DNA of 64,000 nucleotides, taken from positions 1 to 64,000 of the forward strand of contig JAYMGJ010000184.1 of NCBI GenBank assembly GCA_037178675.1, in the 5' to 3' direction. How positions within the stretch are numbered: position 1 is the first letter of the stretch; every line of letters begins with the position of its first letter. Source of the stretch: Scleroderma bovista (Eukaryota; Basidiomycota; Agaricomycetes; Boletales; Sclerodermataceae). This document shows positions 11,323 to 23,102 of the stretch, one piece after another. Made by a program: the position numbers and the translations under genes. The notes beneath the pieces were generated by a model that did no database searches, had not been told where the DNA came from, and saw nothing but the letters and a program-made list of their open reading frames with translations.

Positions 11323-12908
11323 ATCAGTGACCAATTGGGTGTCGTGTCCAAGCAATACCGCATTATATACTACAGCAAGCAGCATTTAGGAAGACGTACA
11401 ACGAGCCATAGATCTTCTGTCTCCCACCAAGGAGGGTGGTGGTGCTGTAAAGTATCGGTTCCAAATCGATGCCGAGGGGATCGAGATTGGACACTGGCAG
11501 AAAGGTTCGGATGAATGCCACCACGCCTTCTCCGCCCAACTTGTGGTTTCCTTGTTGGAATGCACTGCCTCGGCGACTAACCCATGGTCGAAAGACGGAG
11601 CAGTCAGTTAAGGCAGGGTTGCACCAACAAGCTCAGGTGCGTTCTGATACCAAGCAAATCAGTCTTGCGTGCAAGCTCCGAGGTCGGTATTTTCCGACTA
11701 AGAAGGCATGTACCATTTTACGTAAACTGTTTCCGTGTCGTGCCAGCCGGGAGTCCCCACCACAGCAGAGCCCCAACACACGGCGGGGCATTTGCGGGGG
11801 CAGCAAGACTATTACGATACATAGTACAAGCCAGCAAAGTGCAACATGGGGTGCATTTGAAAACAAGTGTTCTCCAATGCCCTTGTCAGTTGCCTTTTCC
11901 TGGGTTGAGGGGTTAAGTAAGTCCTCTGTCATTTTGTTTGCCTTCTCAACTGTAGAGCTAAAGCAATCGCATCACCACGCCCCACACGTATATGGTGTCC
12001 TTCGAATGCATCTCGTCGACATAAAAGTGTTGGGGGAAGAAAGTGGATCATCGAACCAAGGTCTTAGGTCCGAAGCCACAGCCTTTGCGATCTTATCCCA
12101 TTGATGGATTTCGGACCCTGGTTCACCCAATATATGATTTCCTCTGACCGTCCCTGCGTCTCTCAACTCATGTCGTAGGCTGCCAATCGGACGACGACTT
12201 GAGTCGAGGACAGGGCTTATTCCCTGATCCGGGTCTACTGGGTGTAAATTGGCGATGTTGTATAGGGAACGGAAGAAGGCATTTCATCATCTTTAAGTGA
12301 ACGACCATAGTATCTTCGCGTGGAGTACTGCATGCCAGACGAAGAGTTGTCCTCGAAGATCATGCCAATCTAGCCCCTATGGGGGCTCCTCAAGCCCGCC
12401 GCATTGGTCCACTTCGTTCACCATCGCATTGGCTTTATGCAAGTACAATTACTACAGATATTCTACGTCAGTCCCCTCGTGATTTTCGACCAAGGTTTCG
12501 CCAGGTATGTCTCAGATATCAAGACACGCTGTTTCGCGACTCCGTCAAGTTCAAAATCAATGACACCCAGAATGGTTTCATCTGTTGCAACATGCACCCG
12601 GTCGCCTTTCTGCTAACTTCCACCTTCTGTTCTGTCTCTCACCAAAACTTCAATTTCTCGTCACTTGCTTCCCAAAGTATATGATGGTCCATCTGTGTAG
12701 AGTTGTCATAGCAGTGCAGGATAGGTCTGATGATAACACCTGATAGACATTCTATGGTCGGATCGATGTAAGTAGAGGGATGGGTAGTCTCTGACGGAGC
12801 GTAGGTAGTGAATTGACAGTCTGACTTACGCAGACCGACTCAAGAAGTAGGCAGACGATGTTGCCATAGCTGAATGTCATGAAGAGGAAATGAAAGCATA
12901 TCCGTGAT
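11323..12908. other. Spacer between tandem copies 2 and 3
   Basis: No gene is supported. A 211-codon open frame on the plus strand (11469-12104) lacks recognisable motifs and coding-like composition. A 16-bp word AGTGTTCTCCAATGCC near 11867 recurs near 14782, in each case roughly 550-580 bp upstream of the ATG of copies 2 and 3. This suggests the upstream flank was duplicated with the gene. Confidence 0.4.
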
Positions 12909-14201
12909 TTACACTATATCTCCTTGTTCTTTGCATAGGTCGATGTGGGCATACCAGGCAGAACTTGCATCCTTGTAGAGTGCCTCGAGTAAGGACCTTT
13001 CTTCATGGGAAAAGTCGAAAACTTCCCACTCAGAAGGCTGAAATTCCAGCCTTTTCCCTTCCCTGAGACGTTGGACGATAGTGCCCTTCCACTTCTCCCA
13101 CACCTTGGTTTCATTAGGGAGCAGGTTGTTCAACAGTCTTTCCATCTTGTCTGTTCGCGAAGCGAGAAGGACGAACACGACCGTGCTCGTGCGGTTAGGA
13201 AAGATGTATCTAGTGAGTTTTGGCTGTCGAAGGACCTCTTGCATCAGGATGCGTCTCTGGATATTCTCCTTGTTCAACGACGAGAGCCACATGTTGTGAC
13301 CCCACGAAACGGCAATCGATATGATGAACATGAGCTGGCCGAACAGCGTTCCCTGAGGGATCAGGAGTAGCTGTGCAATGAATTGGAACATCATGAAGAC
13401 GGAGCACAATCCTATGTCGTGGTAATTAGGCTCGCTCTTAAAGCGCAGCCCAAACTTGCCACGTGTGATTGAGTTGACGGCCCCTTCTTTTCCTCTCAAC
13501 AAAATGATTTCCTTCTCCGAACAGATAATGCCGTCTCCAGGAGGGCACCCAGGAGCTGGCGCAGGATGCGTAAAGATGAATTCCCCAGAACCAATCACGA
13601 GGCAAGAGATGCCGCCAACGAGCATGCCAAGAAGGATCATAGAAGAACTGAACCAGTCCCACACGCATGCACATGTAATACATGTGCCCAAGCTGACGAG
13701 GATCGGGATACTGGAGACGATAGGGGAATGGGAGACCACTTGTTCGAGTTTCACCTTGGCATCTGGTTCATGGTCGAGTGTGACGATGGTAACGCCAACG
13801 CGTTGTGTTTGCCTCCCTTCAACGTCTATTCCTTCTACTTCTTCACACTCCTTCATGAAAAGAGCAGCCAAGTAGCTAGTCTCCTCGATGACAGTGCCGG
13901 AGTGTGCAGCTTCGAACTTTGGGCCCTTGATTCCATCCATGTCGAACAAGGCAGCGGGGTCGCTGCGACCGCCAGGAAAGAGGCCATCAAAGAAGCGTGA
14001 CTTTGCGAGTCCGCCGTATCGTTTGGCGATCTCGTACGAGCCAGGGGAATTGTACCACCCTAGATATTTCCAATGTCTGTAGAGGGGGATTGTCCCCATG
14101 GCGGAGACGGCTTGCTCCCCACCGAATACACCGACGACACCTGAGGTGTCCAGATTAAACCGGACTTTATCGAGGGGAACGGGGACTTGCGCGTGAGCCA
14201 T
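12909..14201 (-). CDS. Unrecognised multi-pass membrane protein, tandem copy 3
   Basis: From the ATG at 14201 (MAHAQVPVPLDKVRF) the frame encodes 430 residues. An in-frame ATG at 14279 would add a Cys-rich leader with no match in the other copies, so the downstream start is preferred. The conserved N-terminal block, four hydrophobic segments, Pro-rich loop and basic tail match copies 1 and 2. The section around 13740-13880 (residues about 120-150) is the most diverged of the trio. The 5' 134 bp (13984-14117) is identical to copy 1, and 13225-13312 is identical to copy 2. Function is unknown. Confidence 0.8.
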   Translation of the reverse strand: MAHAQVPVPLDKVRFNLDTSGVVGVFGGEQAVSAMGTIPLYRHWKYLGWYNSPGSYEIAKRYGGLAKSRFFDGLFPGGRSDPAALFDMDGIKGPKFEAAHSGTVIEETSYLAALFMKECEEVEGIDVEGRQTQRVGVTIVTLDHEPDAKVKLEQVVSHSPIVSSIPILVSLGTCITCACVWDWFSSSMILLGMLVGGISCLVIGSGEFIFTHPAPAPGCPPGDGIICSEKEIILLRGKEGAVNSITRGKFGLRFKSEPNYHDIGLCSVFMMFQFIAQLLLIPQGTLFGQLMFIISIAVSWGHNMWLSSLNKENIQRRILMQEVLRQPKLTRYIFPNRTSTVVFVLLASRTDKMERLLNNLLPNETKVWEKWKGTIVQRLREGKRLEFQPSEWEVFDFSHEERSLLEALYKDASSAWYAHIDLCKEQGDIV

Positions 14202-15123
14202 GGCGAAGATGGATGGCTCGGATGGGTTGTCAGAGCATCCAGCTAAATAATTGATGCACGTTCCGGTGACGCACAGCAACCAAATGTAAAGGTGTCTTTG
14301 TGAGGCTTCCCAATTTAGCCTCGAGGGGAAAGTCTGCCATGCTGTGTGGGCTGTGAGTGACTACACAGTGAAGTTGTTTCCAGTCAAGTAGATCGACAAG
14401 GTTTTGCTTCGGCCGATGACTGTCTAATCTGAATACAATGTCACTGGCGGTGTAGGGTATGCATGCGCAGTGCAGGCTATTCTTCGCTGGGTATCGCCAT
14501 TTGATTCTCCGGTCCGATTAGCAGTAGCAAAATGCCTCCGCGGAACGATTATGCCAGAGATGTGCTGCCTTCCATATCTGAACCTGCGTCGAACATTCAC
14601 TCACCTTGCCTGACTACCATCGTCACTGATAGCAGTGGCCCACAGGAGTCACCTTCTCGTCGATCTAACCCCCAATTAGTGTTGCGCCTCCCAATACGCG
14701 ATCTACCGTCGATCCCGGTATGCTTACAAGCTGGAACGCAGGGCCATTCTTGCGCCGAGCGCGAAGTTAGAAATGGAAACTAGTGTTCTCCAATGCCATT
14801 CCATGTGTTTTATGATCCGCATTGGTGAGAAGGAACGACTCTCATAATGTCGTTGGTTTCAAGTCTAAATCAGTATTTCCATGTTCCTTTCTTGCGACCG
14901 GATGTTTTGATAAGGTGCACTTAGATCTTCTGGTCCTTCACTAAGCATGTTGGCTAACGAGTTCATAATTCATATGCAATTGAAGGTGCAACGTTCAAAC
15001 GCTGGCACAGGGGTCATCCAAGGTTACCCACAGGCGAGGCGCTTTCCCCCGTCCAGGTAGGCTTATTATACCATCTGAAGTGCTTTCGGTCTGGAGAGCT
15101 TCTCGTGAACAAGAGCGCCGGTA
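14202..15123. other. 5' flank of tandem copy 3
   Basis: An 83-codon open frame (14532-14783, plus) is not supported by any motif. It ends just before the 16-bp word shared with the 11.87-kb spacer, so this stretch is better read as duplicated upstream flank of the copy 3 gene. Confidence 0.35.
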
Positions 15124-15633
15124 ATGTGTTGTCCATATGCTTCCTATGATGCTGATTCTGTATCTCGGCCCGCCCCTGCATTGCGGATTCCACGTCCGAC
15201 TTTTAGGCTAGTGGCTGAAATGTTTGATGGATGGCGGGACCAATGCTTCTCTGCCAACCATTCACACCCCAGTGGCTACGTGAGCAGATTTTGGACCACC
15301 AGTGATGGCTACAAATATTCCTGCTTCCGGTTACAAGTAAGGGAAATACAAAACATTGAAATCCACTATCATGGTGACCTCCATTTCCTCATCGAACTTG
15401 GTCACAAGGTTCCCGAAGCGGCAATGAATACATATTGTGCTGCTTTACAGGAGTCAGACGAGGCCCAGGGCTCTAGTGCAGCCTACTCTGAGCAGACATA
15501 TGGGATTGGCCGTGCTCTCAATAGCATTGATCCAGGTTCGCGCGTGATGCACCAAGAAGCCCGTGTTCGTGTCACCCAACAGTCACTGGGAACCCAAGAA
15601 GAAACTCGAAAGATAAGAGAACTACGGTGGTAA
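15124..15633 (+). CDS. Hypothetical small protein, unrecognised
   Basis: An ATG-initiated 169-codon frame. The middle reads like protein (SDGYKYSCFRLQVREIQNI and LHFLIELGHKVPEAA). The C-terminal third is Gln/Glu/Arg-rich and helical in character (EETRKIRELRW). No signal peptide, membrane segment or known motif is seen. It stands alone between the tandem array and the methyltransferase gene. It may be one exon of a larger gene, a decayed relic or a chance frame. Confidence 0.3.
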   Translation: MCCPYASYDADSVSRPAPALRIPRPTFRLVAEMFDGWRDQCFSANHSHPSGYVSRFWTTSDGYKYSCFRLQVREIQNIEIHYHGDLHFLIELGHKVPEAAMNTYCAALQESDEAQGSSAAYSEQTYGIGRALNSIDPGSRVMHQEARVRVTQQSLGTQEETRKIRELRW

Positions 15634-16610
15634 ACATTCTCGGAAGGACTCAATTGCGAGCTCGAGAAATAATCTGCAGAACACTGGTACGCATTCTTCC
15701 GGCCGGCTGTGCGAAAAAAAAATTGCGAAAAAAGAAGGGGGGGAAAAGATAATAGGGACACATAGGCTATTTACGTTGCCATTTTTTCCACCAGTGACAT
15801 GTTCAGCCTAAATAGCAGATTTGACCCCGAAAATATTGAGAATTTGAAAGCCATCCAGGGGGGGTTGGGGGGAACATATGGAGAAGCTTCTGAGGGCCTA
15901 TCCCACCAATGAATTCCAATGGCATCCAACGCTGTCCGTCAAGGGGAAAGTGTTACGCTAAGCAGAATAATGGGTGTTTTAAAGGGCAGTGCTTACAAAG
16001 GTTGACAATTACTAAATGCAACAAAAACCACGCTTCGTCCATTTGTTAATTAAGATCCCGAGTCCTTGTTTATGTTACTCATGATCGGATGTTCTCCATC
16101 GAGGGCGTGGCAACGAGTGTGCCACAGTGAAGGAAAAATGTGCCTTGTGTTAAATGAAATTCGACTTCACTGTGGCAGTAAAAGGACGGGTGATGGTTCG
16201 CAATGAGCATGACTTGATGCCAAGTCTATTGTCCTGTACAGGTTCTAACGTGGAGATGAGTGTTCCTGACCGACGACTTCGATGCAGGAACATGAACGCA
16301 TGATTAATGAAGTGACATACCTCCTCCCCCCGAGTTTGCATCAGGAGTATCAGAAATTAGCAAGTAACAACTCCTTGTCCCCACTGTTGATTGACGCTGG
16401 CTGTCGACGAAGTCAGAGTGCGCATCGGAACGTATTCTCGCACAGCATCTTTTGACAACTGGCATGGGTTCGAGGGACAGATACCGTCAGGCCCTAACGT
16501 TGTGTGTGACCGTGTCCATAGATACAGCACCGCGGTGAAACACTTTTCCTAACGGTTCCGCACCGTGAGGCTCTCAAGACAAGAAGCTGATGTGCGATGC
16601 TTGATGTTTG
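15634..16610. other. Intergenic, upstream of the methyltransferase gene
   Basis: I see no gene here. A short minus frame (16150-16341) has no support. Homopurine/homopyrimidine runs occur around 15715-15750 (A8, G7). Confidence 0.4.
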
Positions 16611-19600
16611 ATGTTCGCCTCGCTTTCTTGCCTGGGTATGCCTGGCGTGAACATCGCACCCCGCAGGGGGACGATGCATGACCGCTGTAGTCATTGCCAC
16701 GACCCAGCTCACAGCCTATTCCCTTCATCGCGTTCGTGGTCGTCGACGTCTTCCTACATGGACGAATCCTCTTCGGTGCCACCATCGCGCGCGCACACCC
16801 CCTCTGAGAGCAAGAAGGGTAGACCAGTCACTGCAGGCAGTGAGTCCCGATTAGACTTAGCTCACCGCGCCATTGCACCATCGATTCGACATCCTCCGAC
16901 AACACCCCCACCGCGTCCGGCGAGGAACCCTGCGCGAATCTGCAAAGAGGTGCCCACCCGTGACAAGTTAGTGTCGGAAAGCGTTGAAAGAAAAGTGAGT
17001 GTCATCCAGTGTGGCTTGAATCCAGCTAATCCAGACTCAGGTCGTCCGACGCTTGCACGTCGAATACATCTCAGCCCGAGTCGCCCCACCTCCCCACCCT
17101 CCCCCGTCCCGGCCTCTTCCATACCCGCCTGGTGTCTATTCCACCCAATCACCCTCGGGGACCATTCGTAGTCCATCACGTAGCAGCACAGCCCAGAAAG
17201 ACACCGCTACTATTCAACCGCCCATGCCTCTTCTGCCCGTCCTGCCCGTATTCCTAACACGGGAAGCCTCGTCTTCTTCCTCCACCTCCACCTCCTCGTC
17301 TACATCGTCCGCACTCCCTCACAGCGATACCATGCTCTCAGTCCCACTACTCCATCCTATTACCCATCAAGGGTCCCCGGCGAAGAAGGATCACCAACAG
17401 CTGCACCGTGATCAACAACAAGGACAGCAACCACAATCCCATCCAGGCGCTCAGCTTGCCGACTCGAACAAATACAGGTCCAAGTTCACCTTCCCCTCCA
17501 TATCCGGATCAACGTCTCCACCCCCAGCATCCCCTGCCAACCTGCTCTTCCCAAGTCAGCATCCATCCATATCCACTTTAAATCTGTCGGCATCTTCACG
17601 CATCCTCCTTCCCCATCTTCCCACACCGGCGATACATTCCCTGCCCTCTTCACGGTCACAGCAGCTATATGCTACACTAAGTTCCTCCTCTCTGCAGACA
17701 GCATCCAACTCTCTTTTATCCCAAGATTCTTACTCAGACATAACCATGTCAACAAAGTCCTCGATCGATGCAAAGGACCCATCCTTCCGATTCCGCGGCC
17801 CACTCGGCCACCCTCTGTGGGGGCTCCCAGTCGGCGTAGCCTCCGAAAACCGTCAGCCAGCCCCACCGATCTCTACGCACCCGCCCTCCTCCTTTTCGAT
17901 GTCCATGTCCGGAAAGCGACACAAGCTGCGCAATTCCCTCTCTCCACTGCGTGCAGGGCTGACCGAACGCGACGACTTCGCCGAGCTCGAGGACCGACGT
18001 ATGCGCAGTGGTGGTATGTCCTCCCCTGTCTGGATAATGGAATACTGACCCCATCCTCCGTCTTGGGTGCGTATAGTCCCGGCGCCCAGATTACGCCCCC
18101 AAGCTCGTACCACGAACTATTCCCCTGCAAATCTATCTGTGCTCAACGTCCATGGCGGCCTTGACACGTCCCGACGTCGACATCACCCTTTCCGTCCGGA
18201 GTCTGTGCCGTATCCGTGCAACTATGAACGTGCCATCCTTGATTTGTGAGTGCATTACCCTGGTTCACTTTCCTGCGACGTATAGCTCTATGACCCCCGT
18301 CCATCTGACATGGCTGCACAGGGATGCATGGGATACCCTTTGGCTCCGCCAAGCTTGCAAGAGCGTCACTTTCCATCAGTTCAAAGAAGGCCAAGAGCCG
18401 AAGCGTGTACTTGACATTGGCTGTGGACCTGGTACGTGGGTTTTCGAATGTGCATCGGTTTGGAAGGTGAGTATTCCCTTTCTCTTCAGTAGACTATGTG
18501 GAATGATCGGGCACTGATCTGTTGGATAGGAGAGTACGTTCGTCGGCCTCGACATCGTGCCTATTCAGCCTGACCTTGCGCGATTACCCGCAAACCTCTC
18601 GAAACGCATCGCGTGGGTCCGCGCGAACTTGTATGTATGCTGAGAGGACACACCAAGGTGGCATGCTAATGCATTACCAGCCTGGAACGTCTACCGTTTG
18701 CTGATGACGAATTTGACTTCGTGTACGCGTTTCAACGGATCTCCGTGTACTCGAGCTGACTAGTTGCATCCCGCAGACATATGAAACGAATCGCCCGCGG
18801 TGTACCCGAAGACATGGTGCGTGTTATTTCCACCCTAGCTCTCGCACACTCGCTGAATGATCACCAAATGTAGTGGGATGTACTGTTCGAGGTATACTTG
18901 TCTTCTGTCGAGCACTTTCAATGAAACTCATCTGCGGGTTAGGAACTCATTCGGATCATGAAACCCGGTGCGGCACTCGAGATTGTCGAAGAGGATCTCA
19001 CGTTTCCTGGGCGACCTGTCGATGCGGATGAGGGAAGTGAGTTTGGGAGCTCGAGTTCGACACTGGGTGGTGATGGTGGAGGTGCGCCATCGTCTTCTAG
19101 TGGTTGCACCAGGAGCCTTCGGAAGAGAATCGCAGGACAAGGGCAGGAGTTGGGCGAGCTGCGTGGGCTTGTTGATGGCGGTCCAGCGGTGACAAGTGAA
19201 CAGAATGTGCCATCCTCCTCGGCGCCCGAGATTGCAAGGACACAAGTACCCGAATCCCTGACGCTGGATCCCGTTCCTGGTGTCCAGCGGTCGCGGTCGT
19301 TCACACACCCTTCAGCTGAAGCGAATGCGCGTTCCTCGAGGACACCACCAACAGGAAGGTATAAGAAACGGCCGTCTACTGCGCAATCTGCGCCCCCACA
19401 GAAGCTAAGCCAACCACCAAGTCCAAGCCAGCTGGGGATGGCGGCGGCCGCAGCAGCAGCGGTAACACGGCTGTCATTCTCGCGCAAGCGACCCAAATCG
19501 AAAGCAGAGCGACCTTGGACGGCAAACTCAGCGCCGAGTCGATGTTCGTCTGTGCCTTTGCAGACCGTTTCTACTCCCTCGTCTGCATTGTTCCCGCCTT

Positions 19601-20806
19601 CTTCGTATTCACCGAGCTATCGCTCAGCGATTTCTGGGTCGGTGCCACCAACACCAATACCACCGCTCTCGCTCTCGCCCTCGCCCCCGCCAAAAGCGAA
19701 GACGGATGCGATGTCACAGGCGATTCTTATGGAGTCGGGGGCTACGAGTTATATGATGACACCGTACCCGGGTGCGAAGCCGTCTGCTGCGAAGGTTGGA
19801 CATAAGAGGGATGATGTTTCGTTGGACAAAACAGTCGCCATGAATGGCAGCACGAGCGTGACTGGAGGTGGCATCGAAGTTGGAATGGAGAAGAAGGTGG
19901 CACTGGAGAATCCGAGGGACCATACTGTGCTGGAGACGATATACAATGAGATGCACGCAGAGCGGTTCGTGAATCTGACGCCACTGAGCCTCTTGGGGAA
20001 TGCGCTCGGATTGTGGTTCAGAGGTGCGTTTATGGCACGAGAAAGGTGGTGTTTTGCGCGTTGACGATGTGTGTTGTAGATGTTCGCACGCACGCGCCGA
20101 TTGTATTTCGCTTCCCACCTTCGCGTGAAGAGCTCAAGCGAGGACCAACGCTGCTGTCGTTGAGTGATTTGATGGCGGGCACGTCGCCGTACGCGAGTTT
20201 CGACGACGCGCAATTTACTGCTGCAATCCCGCCCTCAAGGAGGATGAGCTGCGACGCACCTGCGAGTCCGCAATCGGGGACGACGATGACGACTGCACTG
20301 TTAAGACGACAAGTTGGAAAGAGGCTGATGTGGGGGCTACCGAACGAGACGCTGGATGTCGACTTGCGTACGCTCAACGTGCATCTTGGAATTCGAGTCA
20401 AGGAGGTGCTTGGTTGTGCTGAAGCGCTGTGGGATTGGGTGGTGGACTACCAAATGAAGGCGAGGGGGGGTGAGCGCGACCCGAGGGGGGTTTATGCTCT
20501 GATCAGCCAAATATCTAGAGCTGAATTCGACGATCTCCTCGCCAAGTTCGAGTTGTGAGTGTTTCTAAATGGGCAGTTGGAAACAGGGGTAACGATTGTT
20601 ATAGGGACATGGAAGAGCAGATGACACATGGTCGAATCCTGGAGGACCAGCTTGGATGGTTCGCCATTCCTGATGCCATCCCGCAAGAGAAACGCGTTTT
20701 TGGGGACAAATGGCGTGTTTACGCGGACAGTGTCAGGTCCGTTGGCATTCCTGCACCGTCGATGCGGTTGAATCGCACAATGCGTGTCTTCATTGCGTGG
20801 AAGTAG
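16611..20806 (+). CDS. Long disordered protein with a split SAM-dependent methyltransferase domain
   Basis: About ten in-phase exons give a protein of roughly 1,200 residues. The first ~500 are Ser/Pro/His/Gln-rich and look disordered (poly-Ser near 90-100 codons into exon 2, many SPxx motifs). A class I methyltransferase follows: motif I VLDIGCGPGTW (about residue 545), then TFVGLDIVPIQPD, LPFADDEFDFVHMKRIARG and the post-motif helix MKPGAALEIVEEDLTFPG. A low-complexity insertion of about 330 residues then interrupts the fold (18990-19960). The remainder resumes with TPLSLLGNALGLWFRG, REELKRGPTLLSLSDLM, a helical segment and the closing strand MRLNRTMRVFIAWK. The substrate is unknown; LaeA-like or other regulatory methyltransferases are possible by general fold only. 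The start is uncertain: ATGs at 16611, 16638 and 16671 are all in frame. Confidence 0.8.
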
Positions 20807-22794
20807 TCGACGGTGATGACGTGATCAGACATTTGTAATGGAAGAGTTCTCTTCACCGCCACCCATCCAAGTTGGGGGCGTAGCCCATTGGCCTGATCTG
20901 GCATGTCGCTACTCGCCTCAACCTTGGCGCGGTGCGGCTGGATCATGAACTAATCCATTCAATCCGATTACTGAACCTTGTCTTGCAAACTTTGAAACAC
21001 TCCCCCGGTAGCCCAGTACTGGAAGCCAATCAGCTCCCAGCTTCTTCCGATTACGCACGTTGCCTTTCTGCGCGTCTGGCCTTGCCAAAACGAGGCCGCA
21101 CAGCTGGTCGAGTGTTGCTTCTCTTCCTGTGTGCCTCTAATGTATTCATATTTATCCCTTCCCATCGTCTCTCCCTCGGCTGTCCGCATGGCGTCTTTGT
21201 CCAGAGCTTCCGACCCCGAAACCATGCCACTCGACGTATCACCCCCTCATTGGTCCAGCCCATCTATCTATATAGCCCTATGTATACTCCAGCCATGCCC
21301 CCATGCCCTCTAGACGTTGCTGTATCCTTCCTATCAGCGCCCATCTAACATCGTAGTCGCACCGATCACAGGTTCGTTGAGAATGAATGATGGGGTGAAT
21401 GCCGGGCGTAACTGTCGCCCACTGATATCATATCGCTGGCGGACCGGTGGGACCCTGGACAGGGGTCGCATCGAGAGGTCAACCCCCTTGCCTTTGACAT
21501 CCACTAATCTTGATTTGTTTCAGGACCTCTCGATGGAGTCGAAGCATTGTCGTCTTACAGCATCGCGGGAGGGGTCTCCTCTATCGTGGTTCTTGCCCCA
21601 CCTCGTGTGTTCCCCGTGAGTGTGATGCGGCGATAGTTGGTGGTAGATACGCGCTCATCCTTTGGGCCGTGTCTGGGCTCGGCGTCCTTGGGCGTGTGAT
21701 ATGGCCTATCAGCATCGCATCGCATCGCACCACGGTGTCCCATGTCGTGTCGTGCTGATGCGTTCGACACGGACAGGAGAGTCCCCATCAACATTGAATT
21801 TGATACTTTGATTAGTTTCCCCGTGTCGAGGTGGAGTGGTGAAACACTGACACATGAAAGGGGTCGATTCGCTGGTGTTCGTCCCGTGCGTACGGCATTC
21901 GATCCGTTGAACAATCAGGCCTTTCAGCATGGGCCGTGTTGACCGGGAGCACCATACGGTATCTGATACGGTCCTATGACCCCTAATCAGGGCTGGGTCT
22001 GATAGGGTGCCAACATTCTAGGCGTGATCGGGTCACGTTGCAGCAGCCAGCACGACATCTTTCCAGTGTCTGGGTGCCCATTACGAGATTTTAAAAGTGT
22101 AGGTTCCATTACTGTGTGGTCGATTCCAGGGGGACCAAAGCCAACCGTGGCTCTGGTATACCGTCGGTGCAATGTGGCGAGGCCAGAACGCCTGCGCAAT
22201 TTGCCCTGTCAAGTCAACCTCGAGTACTTTGGACGTGAAAGGGGTCCAGTAGATACACTGCATCAGGTGGCAGACATGAATCATGCATGGTCGTACCAAA
22301 TTGGCAACAAATCTGTGTGTCCTTGGCACCCGTGCGGCATCGCATCCTGGAAGGATATTTGTCGCGACTCTGATCGAACCTGATGAAGACTAGCTCCGCA
22401 CTATGCATGTGATTCGAACCTTGGAATACAACGTGCAAAGAAGAGAACAGGTAAGCGAGCGCCTGATGAGTCTTCTATTCGTGACGGCGCTAGAAAGCTG
22501 TTCATGTTTGCCTATTTGCAAAGACACGAGGCGTACCAGGGGCATATTGTGCCAGGGTGTAGATAGGCTACGGTTTTCGGGGTTTGGTCGGTCGTCCGTC
22601 GTCCGAAGAACAATCGATAGAAAACACACTTGAATGGAAATTCAGTGTCGTATGTACATGTGTTCGAGGAGAGGATGTGCGATTCGAACCCAGCATCCAT
22701 CATGTCCTCTGTCGTAGGTGCTTGGCGACTTGGAAACCGTCATCGAAGACAGTGAGAAAGTTGGCTGACAGGCCTGTACCTCCCGTCCAAGAGA

Positions 22795-22960
22795 GGGACA
22801 CGCCTTCGACGAGAGAGTTGTCAAACGGGGACAGCCTCTTCTCTCTGTCCTTCCAAACCCGTTCAAGACCAAGGGGTTGAGGATATACATACATAGTAGT
22901 ATGTAGAGGCGTTTCGAACCTGACTTGAGAAGACCGCGTGCATATTAGTATGTCGTCATC
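22795..22960. repeat. Diverged direct repeat, copy A
   Basis: This segment aligns by eye with 23650-23812. Shared words include TCAAACGGGGACAG versus ACAAACGGGGACGG, TTCCAAACCCGT, CAAGACCAAG, TTTCGAACCTGAC versus ATTCGAACCTGAC, and TATGTCGTCATCGC versus CATGTCGTCATCGC. Copies are separated by about 0.85 kb. Neither keeps an open frame in common, so this is a nucleotide repeat rather than a coding duplication. Confidence 0.6.
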
Positions 22961-23050
22961 GCAGCCACCGATGTCATCTGTTCTGCTGCCCTTGAACGTT
23001 CGTCGTCGACGAGAGACAGGGGATATTCCCCATTTATGTGTAGTACCAGT

Positions 23051-23102
23051 CGGGATACCAGACCACATATGGTGGTTTGAGCATATACGGTCTGGTATCC
23101 CG
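23051..23102. repeat. Hairpin with 14-bp perfect stem
   Basis: CGGGATACCAGACC at 23051-23064 is the exact reverse complement of GGTCTGGTATCCCG at 23089-23102, with a 24-nt loop. No T-tract or gene lies beside it. Confidence 0.7.

Noticed and set aside
11469..12104. 211-codon plus-strand ORF between tandem copies 2 and 3
   Set aside because: No motif, no plausible partner exons, and the composition resembles the non-coding flank. The shared 16-bp word points to duplicated upstream DNA.
22681..22700. tRNA gene suggested by TTCGAACC
   Set aside because: No matching acceptor, D-arm or anticodon stem can be folded around it, and the T-arm stem does not pair. Only a B-box-like word remains.
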